From CADCTP01 sp963849885 (lineage in GTDB: Bacteria > Actinomycetota > Actinomycetes > Mycobacteriales > CADCTP01), in NCBI GenBank assembly GCA_963849885.1, contig CAWKIV010000003.1:1-64000 (forward strand): DNA of 64,000 nucleotides, read 5' to 3'. Positions within the stretch are counted from its first letter, which is position 1; every line of letters begins with the position of its first letter. Position numbers and translations under genes: made by a program. Shown here one piece after another: positions 44,313 to 51,801 of this stretch. The notes under the pieces are model-generated. The model was not told the origin of the DNA and did no database searches. It worked only from the letters and a program-made list of their open reading frames with translations.

Positions 44313-44890
44313 GGCGTCCCTCCGCTCGCGCTGCGAGCACTCGCGCTCGCGGGCACCACCGGTGGCTGCTCGAGGAGCACGGCGTCCCGGCCGTCGGTCT
44401 CGGCCAGCAGCACCCGGACGTTCTCCTCCGGTGCGGTGGGGATGTTCTTGCCGACGTAGTCGGCCCGGATGGGCAGCTCCCGGTGGCCCCGGTCGACCAG
44501 CACGGCCAGCTGGACCGCGCGCGGCCGGCCGAGCTCGCGCAGCGCGTCCAGGGCGGCCCGCACGGTGCGGCCGGAGTAGAGGACGTCGTCGACCAGCACC
44601 ACCAGCCGGCCGTCCACCCCGCCGGGCGGCTCCTCGGTCGGCTCCAGCGCCCGCACCCCGCGCAGCCGCAGGTCGTCCCGGTGCAGGGTGACGTCGAGCG
44701 TGCCGACCGGCACGTCGACGCCCTCGAAGGCGCGGATGCGGGCGGCCAGCCGGCGGGCCAGCGGGGCGCCGCGGGTCGGGATGCCGAGGACCGCGGTGTC
44801 GCGGGCACCGCCGGTCTTCTCCAGGATCTGGTGGGCGATGCGGTCGATCACGCGGGCCACGTCGGCCGCGTCGAGCAGCGCACGACTCAC
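44309..44890 (-). CDS. pyrR: Pyrimidine operon regulator / uracil phosphoribosyltransferase
   Basis: RNA-binding regulator with UPRTase activity, 193 residues. IAHQILEKTGG...TAVLGIPTRGAPLARRLA and the PRPP loop LVVLVDDVLYSGRTVRAALDAL are diagnostic. The start GTG at 44890 has GGAGGT five bases upstream; an in-frame GTG at 44914 would swallow that site. The C-terminus past LLEQPPVVPA (SASARSASGGTP) is encoded by a repeat module shared with 35661-35692, so the tail is probably acquired. First gene of the pyr operon, under its own operator. Confidence 0.95.
   Translation of the reverse strand: MSRALLDAADVARVIDRIAHQILEKTGGARDTAVLGIPTRGAPLARRLAARIRAFEGVDVPVGTLDVTLHRDDLRLRGVRALEPTEEPPGGVDGRLVVLVDDVLYSGRTVRAALDALRELGRPRAVQLAVLVDRGHRELPIRADYVGKNIPTAPEENVRVLLAETDGRDAVLLEQPPVVPASASARSASGGTP
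44322..44353. repeat. Purine-rich repeat, copy 2 (pyrR-pyrB)
   Basis: CCGCTCGCGCTGCGAGC then ACTCGCGCTCGC, matching 35661-35692. It lies across the end of pyrR, supplies its last dozen codons, and brings the GGAGGG used by pyrB. Confidence 0.7.
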
Positions 44891-44897
44891 CGGGGAC

Positions 44898-44932
44898 CTC
44901 CTTCCCCGCCTCACGGGACGGGTCGTTAAAGG
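44898..44932 (-). promoter_or_regulatory. PyrR-binding RNA operator overlapping the pyrR ribosome-binding site
   Basis: The leader reads CCTTTAACGACCCGTCCC then GTGAGGCGGGGAAGGAGG. The CCCGTGAGG core within a CCCGUC/GGCGGG stem-loop matches the conserved PyrR binding loop; in mycobacteria this element gives PyrR-dependent translational repression. Here the hairpin ends at the AAGGAGG of pyrR itself, so bound PyrR (with UMP) would mask translation. Based on my recall of the family motif; folding was not computed. Confidence 0.7.
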
Positions 44933-44947
44933 ACGTCGGACGCGCCC

Positions 44948-44953
44948 ACGCTA
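44948..44953 (-). promoter_or_regulatory. Possible pyrR operon -10
   Basis: TAGCGT on the minus strand would start a leader of about 50 bases containing the PyrR operator. The -35 is weak (TCCGGA at 18-base spacing). Confidence 0.35.
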
Positions 44954-45130
44954 GCAGCGTGACGACATCCGTCCGGACGGCTCTGCGCCGGGCGTACGAT
45001 GGGCGTGTCGGCGACGCGCCGGAGTCACTTCTCCCGAAATGTGTCACTCGATCGGGTGAATCTGGTGGTTACGGGTCCGTCGCGAGGGCTACTCGGGGTG
45101 ACGAGTGGGGACGATCTTTCCGTCATCGTC

Positions 45131-45160
45131 TTGACCCCGGAGCGGTGCTCAGCTTACGGT
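45131..45160 (+). promoter_or_regulatory. bldD promoter
   Basis: TTGACC (45131-45136), 18-base spacer, TACGGT (45155-45160): the best housekeeping-type promoter in the window, 80 bases upstream of bldD. Part of the 349-base pyrR-bldD gap, which otherwise holds the pyrR leader and a dyad TCACTCGATCGGGTGA (about 45044-45059) of unknown role; no gene seen in it. Confidence 0.6.
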
Positions 45161-45172
45161 CACGCTCCGTAG
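45160..45172 (+). promoter_or_regulatory. Candidate BldD box at the bldD start site
   Basis: TCACGCTCCGTAG matches 11 of 13 positions of the published BldD consensus TNACNCWGNGTNA and overlaps the -10/+1 region, as expected for autorepression. Confidence 0.45.
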
Positions 45173-45239
45173 TCGGAAAGCGCGGGGGGCCAGTCGGATG
45201 CCAGCACTCGGTGTCGCACCGGAGATGGAGCGCAACGGA

Positions 45240-45758
45240 ATGACCAGCGACTACGCCAGGGCCCTCGGCGCCCGGCTGCGAGCGATCCGCACGCAGCAGG
45301 GGCTCTCGCTGCATGGCGTGGAAAAGAAGTCCAAGGGCCGATGGAAGGCCGTCGTCGTCGGGTCGTACGAGCGCGGCGACCGCGCGGTGACCGTGCAGAA
45401 GCTGGCCGAGCTGGCCGACTTCTACGGCGTCCCGGTGAGCGAGCTGCTGCCGGAGGGCCGCGCCGCCTCGTCGGCCACCCCGGCCCAGAAGATCGTGCTC
45501 AACCTGGAGCGGCTCTTCCAGCTGCCACCGGACCAGGTGGGTCCGCTGGCGCGGTACGCGCAGGCGATCCAGAGCCAGCGCGGGGACTACAACAACAAGG
45601 TGCTCTCGATCCGCGGCGAGGACCTGCGGTCGCTGTCGATCATCTACGACCTCTCCGAGGGCGAGCTGACCGAGCGGCTGATCGAGTGGGGCGTGCTCGC
45701 GCCGGACGCGCGCAGCATCGACCCGGCGCTGGACCGCCGCTCCGCCGACCGCGGCTAG
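45240..45758 (+). CDS. bldD: Developmental master regulator BldD
   Basis: 172 residues. The N-terminal XRE helix-turn-helix (ARALGARLRAIRTQQGLSLHGVEKKS...VVVGSYERGDRAVTV) binds DNA. The C-terminal domain has the c-di-GMP signature RGD-x8-RxxD, here R114-G-D116 and R125-G-E-D128, the same numbering as the Streptomyces protein. Tetrameric c-di-GMP should therefore dimerise it to repress sporulation or other developmental genes. The ATG at 45240 gives the standard MTSDYARALG; an ATG at 45225 is in frame. Divergent from pyrR. Confidence 0.96.
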   Translation: MTSDYARALGARLRAIRTQQGLSLHGVEKKSKGRWKAVVVGSYERGDRAVTVQKLAELADFYGVPVSELLPEGRAASSATPAQKIVLNLERLFQLPPDQVGPLARYAQAIQSQRGDYNNKVLSIRGEDLRSLSIIYDLSEGELTERLIEWGVLAPDARSIDPALDRRSADRG

Positions 45759-45771
45759 GCCAGGACGCGCC

Positions 45772-45808
45772 AGCGGGCCGCCTCCCCCGGGAGGCGGCCC
45801 GCTTTCGC
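45772..45808. terminator. bldD terminator
   Basis: A perfect 15-bp stem (AGCGGGCCGCCTCCC with GGGAGGCGGCCCGCT, 2-base loop) followed by TTTCGCTT, 14 bases after the bldD stop. Confidence 0.85.
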
Positions 45809-45820
45809 TTGTCCCACCCC

Positions 45821-45908
45821 CGAGTGACGGCCCACGCCCCCGAGTGACGGCCCACGCCCACGAGTGACGGCGCTGGCGGCGTCACTCGGGGACCGGCGGC
45901 GTCACTCG
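45821..45908. repeat. 20-bp-phased GAGTGACG array between bldD and nusB
   Basis: CGAGTGACGG occurs at 45821, 45841 and 45861; its inverted form GTCACTCG at 45881 and 45901. All five half-sites fall on an exact 20-bp period, and the central pair forms a 9-bp dyad CGAGTGACG-N10-CGTCACTCG. The first two copies share the linker CCCACGCCC. It lies at the convergent 3' ends of bldD and nusB, between the bldD terminator and the nusB stop. Confidence 0.8.
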
Positions 45909-45917
45909 CGGGTCGGG

Positions 45918-46346
45918 TCAGCCGGGGGGTGGCTCGACGCGTTCGGGGGCGGGCTGCTCGCGCAGCACCCGGCCGAGCACGCCGTTGACGAACCGCGGCG
46001 ACTCGTCGGTGGACAGCGACTTCGCCAGCTCCACCGCCTCGTCGATCACCACGGCGGCCGGCACGTCGTCGCGCCAGAGCATCTCGTAGAGCGCCAGCCG
46101 GAGCACGGCCCGGTCCACCGGCGGCATCCGCTGCACGGTCCAGCCCTCGGAGTGCGCCTCCAGCACCTGGTCGATGTCGGCCAGCCGGCCGGTGACCCCC
46201 TCGACCAGCTCCACCGCGTACTCCGGGACCGGCGGGTCGGCCTGGGCCAGCCGCTCGGCCAGCGTGCTCACCGCCTCGGTGCCCCGCACGTCGGCCTCGT
46301 ACAGCACGTCGACGGCCCGCTTGCGGGCCTTGCTCCGGGCTGCCAC
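45918..46346 (-). CDS. nusB: Transcription antitermination factor NusB
   Basis: 142-residue all-helical protein that binds boxA RNA with S10 in rRNA antitermination: ARSKARKRAVDVLYEADVRG, PEYAVELVEGVTGRLADID, MPPVDRAVLRLALYEMLWRDDVPAAVVIDEAVELAK and STDESPRFVNGVLGRVL. GTG start at 46346, 6 bp after efp. End of the alaS-to-nusB group of genes. Confidence 0.96.
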   Translation of the reverse strand: MAARSKARKRAVDVLYEADVRGTEAVSTLAERLAQADPPVPEYAVELVEGVTGRLADIDQVLEAHSEGWTVQRMPPVDRAVLRLALYEMLWRDDVPAAVVIDEAVELAKSLSTDESPRFVNGVLGRVLREQPAPERVEPPPG

Positions 46347-46352
46347 CGCCGC

Positions 46353-46910
46353 TCAGGCCCGACCGAGGTAGCGCCCGTCCCGGGTGTCCACCTTGACCTT
46401 CTCGCCGGTGGTGACGAAGAGCGGGACCTGGATGGTGGCGCCGGTCTCCAGCGTCGCCGGCTTGGTCCCGCCGGTGGACCGGTCGCCCTGCAGGCCCGGG
46501 TCGGTCTGCGCGACCACCAGCTCCACGCTGGTCGGCAGCTCGACGTAGAGCGGGGTGCCCTCGTGCACGGCGACCACGACGTCGGTGTTCTCCAGCAGGT
46601 AGCCGGCGCCGTCGCCGACCGTCTCCGCCGGCACGTGGACCTGCTCGTACGTGTCCGAGTCCATGAAGACGAACTCGTCGCCCTCGCGGTAGAGGTAGCT
46701 CATCCCGCGCTTGTCCACGGTCGCGGTCTCGACCTTGGTCCCCGCGTTGAAGGTGCGGTCGACCACCTTGCCGGACAGCACGTTCTTCAGCGTGGTCCGG
46801 ACGAAGGCGCCGCCCTTGCCGGGCTTGACGTGCTGGAACTGGACGACGGCCCAGAGCTGGCCGTCCAGGTCGAGCACCAGGCCGTTCTTCAGGTCGTTCG
46901 TGGTGGCCAC
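46353..46910 (-). CDS. efp: Elongation factor P
   Basis: Relieves ribosome stalling at polyproline. 185 residues in three barrels. The tip loop carries lysine K32 in HVKPGKGGAFVR, the position that is modified in other bacteria; no modification enzymes are encoded nearby, as in many actinobacteria. C-terminal TGATIQVPLFVTTGEKVKVDTRDGRYLGRA is the family signature. GTG at 46910. The leader contains two tandem hairpins. Confidence 0.96.
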   Translation of the reverse strand: MATTNDLKNGLVLDLDGQLWAVVQFQHVKPGKGGAFVRTTLKNVLSGKVVDRTFNAGTKVETATVDKRGMSYLYREGDEFVFMDSDTYEQVHVPAETVGDGAGYLLENTDVVVAVHEGTPLYVELPTSVELVVAQTDPGLQGDRSTGGTKPATLETGATIQVPLFVTTGEKVKVDTRDGRYLGRA

Positions 46911-46936
46911 GTCGGTCGGAGTCTCCGCAGGATCAC

Positions 46937-46983
46937 AGGACCACGAGGTCCTTGGTTGGTCTAGAGGACCAGGAGGTCCTTGG
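46937..46983. repeat. Two tandem small hairpins at the pepQ-efp junction
   Basis: AGGACCACGAGGTCCTTGG and AGGACCAGGAGGTCCTTGG, 28 bp apart and differing at one base. Each is itself a 6-bp inverted repeat with a 4-base loop. One copy is the last codons of pepQ, the other lies 27-45 bases before the efp start. A local duplication that may have captured the pepQ stop. Confidence 0.75.
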
Positions 46984-48037
46984 ATGAGAGAGTCAGCAGG
47001 TCGGGCTCGGCGCCGTCGCGGACCACGAGGGTGTCCTCGATCCGGACTCCCCCGCGCCCGGCCAGGTAGACCCCGGGCTCGACGGTGACGGCCATCCGGT
47101 CGGCCAGTGTACCGGCGCTGAGCTGGCTCAGCGCCGGCGCCTCGTGGATCTCCAGGCCGACGCCGTGCCCCAGACCGTGCACGAACGCCTCGCCGTGGCC
47201 GCCGGCCGCGACCACGTCCCGGGCGGCGGAGTCGACCGCCCGCACGTCCGCGCCCGGCGCCAGCGCCTCCCGCCCGGCCCGCTGGGCGGCCCGCACCAGG
47301 TCGTAGATCTCCCGCTGCCAGCCGGCCGGCTCGCCCAGCACCAGGGTGCGGGTCATGTCCGAGTGGTAACCGCCGACGGTCGCCCCGAAGTCGAGCTTGA
47401 CCAGGTCGCCGCGCTCCAGCACCCGGTCGGTCGGCCGGTGGTGCGGCACCGCGGAGTCCGGGCCGGCGGCCACGATCGTCTCGAACGAGCGGGCGTCCGC
47501 GCCCAGCTCCAGCATCCGGCCGTCCAGGTCGCGACCGACCTCGCGCTCGGTCCGCCCGGCGCGCAGCCCGCCGGCCCCGATCAGCTCGGCCAGCGCCTGG
47601 TCGGCGATCGCGCAGGCGCGGCGGAGCAGCTCGATCTCGCCGTCGTCCTTGACCGCGCGCAGCTCCTCCACCGCCTGCCGGATGCTGACCAGCTCGGCGC
47701 CGGCGGCCCGGTCGACCAGCGTGGCGTGCAGGTCGACGGTGACGTCGTGCGACTCGTAGCCCAGCCGCCGGACCTTCGCGCGGGCCGCCAGCGCGGCCGC
47801 GCTGGCCCGCTCCACCAGCAGCTCGAGGTCCGGCGCCTGCCGGCCGGCCTGGGTGACGTAGCGGCCGTCGGTGCACAGCACGTCCGCGCCGTCCGCGGCG
47901 AGCAGCAGGGCGCCGTTGGAGCCGGTGAAGCCGGTCAGGTAGCGCACGTTGACCAGCCGGGTCACCAGCACCGCGTCCAGGCCGGCGGCCCGGGCGCGGT
48001 CGCGGAGCAGGGTCCGGCGGGCGGCGGGAGCGGTCAC
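46961..48037 (-). CDS. pepQ: M24B Xaa-Pro aminopeptidase/dipeptidase
   Basis: 358 residues. An N-terminal creatinase-like domain (LVTRLVNVRYLTGFTGSNGALLL) precedes the pita-bread metallopeptidase domain with metal ligands in KLDFGATVGGYHSDMTRTLVLG, HGLGHGVGLEIHEAP, VTVEPGVYLAGRGGVRIEDTLVV. Cleaves bonds before proline; next to efp as in many actinobacteria and firmicutes. The extreme C-terminus KDLLVL is duplicated just past its stop. Confidence 0.92.
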   Translation of the reverse strand: MTAPAARRTLLRDRARAAGLDAVLVTRLVNVRYLTGFTGSNGALLLAADGADVLCTDGRYVTQAGRQAPDLELLVERASAAALAARAKVRRLGYESHDVTVDLHATLVDRAAGAELVSIRQAVEELRAVKDDGEIELLRRACAIADQALAELIGAGGLRAGRTEREVGRDLDGRMLELGADARSFETIVAAGPDSAVPHHRPTDRVLERGDLVKLDFGATVGGYHSDMTRTLVLGEPAGWQREIYDLVRAAQRAGREALAPGADVRAVDSAARDVVAAGGHGEAFVHGLGHGVGLEIHEAPALSQLSAGTLADRMAVTVEPGVYLAGRGGVRIEDTLVVRDGAEPDLLTLSSKDLLVL

Positions 48038-48046
48038 CCCGCCAAC

Positions 48047-49109
48047 CTACCCGGCGGCGACCGCCGCCCAGGCCGCGGCGAGCAGCGCCGGATCCGGGTC
48101 GGCCAGGATCCCCGGGCGGGCCAGCCCGTCCAGGACCACGAAGCGGAGCACCGCGCCGCGCGCCTTCTTGTCCACCCGCATCGCCTCGTGCAGCTCCGGC
48201 CAGGCGCCCCCGTCGTACGTCGTCGGCAGGCCCAGGGCGGTGAGCAGGGCCGCGGTGCCGGTCGGCCGTCGCGGCGTCCAGCCGGCCGGCGGCGTGGCCC
48301 AGCGCGGCCGCGAAGACCAGCCCGACCGCGACCGCCTCCCCGTGCCGGATCCGGTACGCCTCCCGGCGCTCGATCGCGTGCGCCAGCGTGTGGCCGTAGT
48401 TGAGGTGCTCGCGCTCGCCGGACTCGCGCAGGTCGCGGGACACCACCCCGGCCTTGACCCGGACCGCCCGCTCGACCAGCTCGCCGGCCGGCGCGGCCGG
48501 GCCGGCCCGCTCCAGCAGGTCGAGGATCGCCGGGTCGGCGATGAAGCCGCACTTGACCACCTCGGCCAGCCCGGCCCGGTGGTCCCGCGCCGGCAGCGTG
48601 GCCAGCGCGGTCAGGTCGCAGAGCACGCCGGCCGGCGGGTGGAAGGCGCCGACCAGGTTTTTGCCGGCCGCGGTGTCGATGGCGGTCTTGCCGCCGACCG
48701 CGGCGTCGACCATGCCGAGCAGGGTGGTGGGCAGGTGCACCACCCGGACGCCGCGCAGCCAGGCGGCGGCGACCCAGCCGGCGAGGTCGGTGGCGGCGCC
48801 GCCGCCGAGGCCGACCACCGCGTCGGACCGGGTGAAGCCGGCGGCGCCGAGCGCCTCCCAGCAGTCGCCGGCCACCGCGAGCGTCTTGGCCGCCTCGCCG
48901 TCCGGGACCGCCAGCGGCAGCACGGCCAGCCCGGCCGCGCGCAGCCGGTCGGCGACCGCGGCGGCGCGGTCCCGCAGGGTCGGCTGGTGCACCAGCGCGA
49001 CCTGGGCCGCCCCGGCCAGCAGCGCCGGCAGCTCGCCGTCCAGGTCGCTGCCGACCACGACGTCGTACCCGCCCGGCCGCCCGGGTCCGCCGCCGACCGG
49101 CACCCGCAC
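48047..49109 (-). CDS. aroB: 3-dehydroquinate synthase (frameshifted as assembled)
   Basis: NAD-dependent cyclase, second step of the shikimate pathway. GDCWEALGAAGFTRSDAVVGLGGGAATDLAGWVAAAWLRG, PTTLLGMVDAAVGGKTAID and the metal site EREHLNYGHTLAHAIE are all intact. After AGRLDAATADRH the frame is lost; ALLTALGLPTTYDGG continues in another frame to a TAG at 48047. One extra C in CACCGCGGCC (about 48254-48262) explains it, and the total length is 3n+1. GTG at 49109 with GGGGA five bases upstream. Confidence 0.88.
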
Positions 49110-49182
49110 CGGATCCCCGCCGACACCGGCCGGCCCCGGTCCGGCCGCCGACCCGGCGGGCGCCGCCGCCCCCGGACGCCGG

Positions 49183-49800
49183 TCACGGCCGGTCCGCGGT
49201 CGGCCGGTCCGCGGTCGGCCGGTCCGCGGCGGTGGCGACCGCGGCCGGTCCGCCGGCCGGCGGGCCGGCGGGGGGCAGGACGGCCAGGGCGGCGAGGACG
49301 GCGTCGGCGACCTGCTCCGGGGTGAGCGAGTCGGTCTCCACGGTCGCCGCGGCCACCTCGCGGTAGAGCGGGAGCCGGGCGTCCAGCAGCGCGCGCAGCT
49401 GCTGGCGCGGGTTGCCCAGCAGCAGCGGCCGGTCCCGGTTGAGCCCGACCCGGGCCGCCGCCGCCGGCACCCCGGTGGCCAGGAACACCACCGGATGCCC
49501 GGCCAGCCGCCGGCGCGTCTCCGCGGACAGCACCGCGCCGCCGCCGAGCGCCAGCACCCCGGAGCCGGTCAGGGCCCGGGCGACCGCGGCCGCCTCCAGC
49601 GCCCGGAACGCCTCCTCGCCGTCGTCCACGAAGATGTCGCTGACCGACTTGCCGGCCGCGGCCACGATCAGCTCGTCGGAGTCGACGAGCTGCACGCCCA
49701 GCCGCTCGGCGAGCAGCCGGCCCACGGTGGTCTTGCCGGCGGCCGGCGGCCCGACCAGGACCACCACCGGGCCCTGGGTCCGCTCCTCGGCCTCGCTCAC
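49183..49800 (-). CDS. aroK: Shikimate kinase
   Basis: 205 residues. P-loop VVLVGPPAAGKTTVGRLLAERLG, shikimate site DSDELIVAAAGKSVSDIFVDDGEEAFR, and GVLALGGGAVL. GTG start at 49800 overlaps the aroC stop. The C-terminus ends in three RPTAD pentapeptides encoded by a 15-bp tandem repeat, beyond the normal end of the enzyme. Confidence 0.94.
   Translation of the reverse strand: MSEAEERTQGPVVVLVGPPAAGKTTVGRLLAERLGVQLVDSDELIVAAAGKSVSDIFVDDGEEAFRALEAAAVARALTGSGVLALGGGAVLSAETRRRLAGHPVVFLATGVPAAAARVGLNRDRPLLLGNPRQQLRALLDARLPLYREVAAATVETDSLTPEQVADAVLAALAVLPPAGPPAGGPAAVATAADRPTADRPTADRP
49188..49232. repeat. 15-bp in-frame tandem repeat at the aroK 3' end
   Basis: GGTCCGCGGTCGGCC is repeated about three times in tandem and encodes the ADRPT tail of shikimate kinase up to its stop codon. 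Confidence 0.8.
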
Positions 49801-50984
49801 TTGACCACCAGGGTGTCCAGGTAGCCGCGGGCGTTGCGGGCGGTCTCGGCCACCGAGTCCCCGCCGAACTTCTCCAGCGCCGCCTCGGCCAGCACCAGCG
49901 CCACCATCGCCTCGGCGACCACGCCGGCCGCCGGCACCGCGCACACGTCCGAGCGCTGGTTGATCGCCACCGCGGGCTCGCCGGTGGCCACGTCCACCGT
50001 GGCCAGCGCGCGCGGCACGGTGGAGATCGGCTTCATCGCGGCGCGGACCCGCAGCGGCTCGCCGGTGCTGATGCCGCCCTCGGTGCCGCCGGACCGCCCG
50101 GTCCGCCGGCGCAGCCCCGCCGGCCCGCTCTCGATCTCGTCATGCGCGGCCGACCCGCGCCGGGCGGCCAGCTCGAAGCCGTCGCCGAGCTCGACCCCCT
50201 TGATCGCCTGGATGCCCATCAGCGCGGCGGCCAGCCGGGAGTCCAGCCGGCGGTCGCCGTGCACGTGGCTGCCCAGGCCCGGCGGCAGCCCGTGCGCGAC
50301 CACCTCGACCACACCGCCGAGGGTGTCGCCGTCCTTGCGGGCCGCGTCGATCTCGGCCACCATCGCGTCGCTGGTCGCCGGGTCGAAGCAGCGCACCGGC
50401 GAGGCGTCCACCGCGGGCAGGTCGTCCGGGCCGGGCAGCGTGCCGTCCGGCACCGCGACCGCGCCGATCCGGACCACGTGGGAGAGCACCGCCACGCCGA
50501 GCGCCTGGGCCAGGAAGGACCGCGCCACCACGCCGAGCGCCACCCGGGCGGCGGTCTCCCGCGCGCTGGCCCGCTCCAGCACCGGCCGGGCGTCCTCGAA
50601 GCCGTATTTCTGCATGCCGGCGAGGTCGGCGTGCCCGGGCCGGGGACGGGTGAGCGGCGCGTTGCGGCCCAGCCCGGCCAGCTCCTCGGCCGGCACCGGG
50701 TCCGGGCTCATCACCCGCTCCCACTTCGGCCACTCGGTGTTGCCGATGCGCACCGCCACCGGGCCGCCGAGCGTCCGCCCGTGCCGGACGCCGCCGAGCA
50801 GCTCGACCTCGTCCCGCTCGAAGGACATCCGGGCGCCCCGGCCGTACCCGGCGCGCCGCCGGGCCAGCGCCCCGGCGATCTCGTCGGTGGTCACCGGCAC
50901 CCCGGCCGGCATCCCCTCCAGCACGGCGACGAGCGCCGGGCCGTGCGACTCCCCCGCGGTCAGCCAGCGCAGCACGCCGCCCAT
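49797..50984 (-). CDS. aroC: Chorismate synthase
   Basis: Last shikimate-pathway step, FMN-dependent. 395 residues with the three signatures GESHGPALVAVLEGMPAGVP, the central GHADLAGMQKYGFEDARPVLERASARETAARVA, and RSDVCAVPAAGVVAEAM. ATG at 50984. Clustered with aroK and aroB; aroE, which often sits just upstream in actinobacteria, is absent here. Confidence 0.97.
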   Translation of the reverse strand: MGGVLRWLTAGESHGPALVAVLEGMPAGVPVTTDEIAGALARRRAGYGRGARMSFERDEVELLGGVRHGRTLGGPVAVRIGNTEWPKWERVMSPDPVPAEELAGLGRNAPLTRPRPGHADLAGMQKYGFEDARPVLERASARETAARVALGVVARSFLAQALGVAVLSHVVRIGAVAVPDGTLPGPDDLPAVDASPVRCFDPATSDAMVAEIDAARKDGDTLGGVVEVVAHGLPPGLGSHVHGDRRLDSRLAAALMGIQAIKGVELGDGFELAARRGSAAHDEIESGPAGLRRRTGRSGGTEGGISTGEPLRVRAAMKPISTVPRALATVDVATGEPAVAINQRSDVCAVPAAGVVAEAMVALVLAEAALEKFGGDSVAETARNARGYLDTLVVK

Positions 50985-50988
50985 GATT

Positions 50989-51678
50989 TCACGCCCCCCA
51001 CCCGACGTACGCGTCCACCAGCGGCTCGCCGGCGACCACGGCGACCAGCGCGCCGGCGATGAGCCACTGGCCGAACGCCATCTGGTCCTTCAGCCCGGCC
51101 CGGCGCAGGACGAGCAGCCCGACGGCGGCCAGCGCGCCGATGGTGAAGCCGAGCGCGATCCCGAGGGCCAGCTCGGCCCAGCCGAGCCAGCCCAGGAAGA
51201 GGCCGAGCACCCCGAGCAGCTTCACGTCGCCGAGGCCGAGGCCGCCGCCCGGGGCGATCAGGGCGAGCAGCAGCGCGGCGCCGCCGGTGACCGCCGCGGC
51301 GAGGACGGCGCGCCACAGCGCGTCCCAGTCGCCCGGGACGGCGAGCAGGGCGAGGCCGACCGGGTAGGACGGCAGGGTCAGCCGGTCCGGCAGCCGCTGG
51401 CAGTCCAGGTCGATCACGGCCAGGGTGAGCCCGACCGCGCCGAGCCACAGGTACGCCGGCAGCTCCGGGGCGGCGCCGAACGCGGCGCCCACGGCCCCGA
51501 GCACCACCGCCGCCAGCCCGGCCAGCACCGCCCGCCGCGCCGGCGCCGCCGGCTCCCCCCGCCACGCTCCCTTGCCCCACATCGGCTCGCCGGCCGGCAC
51601 CCGCAGGGTCAGCGCGGCCAGGAAGGGTCCCAGCGCGGCCCCCACCGCCGCACATCCGAGCCCGACCCCGACCGACAC
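50989..51678 (-). CDS. Prepilin peptidase-like A24 membrane protease
   Basis: 229 residues, six to seven hydrophobic helices. The aspartyl protease motifs are present: the first Asp in LAVIDLDCQRLPDRLTLP and the second in GGGLGLGDVKLLGVLG (GxGD). The N-terminal cysteine-containing methylase domain of type IV leader peptidases is missing, as in short TadV/CpaA-like or actinobacterial forms. The GTG at 51678 (VSVGVGLG) is favoured. No pilin genes are in this window, so its substrates are elsewhere. Confidence 0.85.
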   Translation of the reverse strand: MSVGVGLGCAAVGAALGPFLAALTLRVPAGEPMWGKGAWRGEPAAPARRAVLAGLAAVVLGAVGAAFGAAPELPAYLWLGAVGLTLAVIDLDCQRLPDRLTLPSYPVGLALLAVPGDWDALWRAVLAAAVTGGAALLLALIAPGGGLGLGDVKLLGVLGLFLGWLGWAELALGIALGFTIGALAAVGLLVLRRAGLKDQMAFGQWLIAGALVAVVAGEPLVDAYVGWGA

Positions 51679-51801
51679 CCGCCGGACCCTACCGACCCCG
51701 CCGGACCCCGCCCGATCCCCGTCCACAGCCGCCGGAGGGCGGCCGGCTCCGGGTGCGGGCCCGGCCCCGGGGACCATCGCGCCTCAGCGGCCACCGGGAC
51801 G

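Noticed and set aside
45044..45059. TCACTCGATCGGGTGA as a BldD box
   Set aside because: The dyad has a spacing three bases longer than the BldD consensus; the better match is at 45160-45172.
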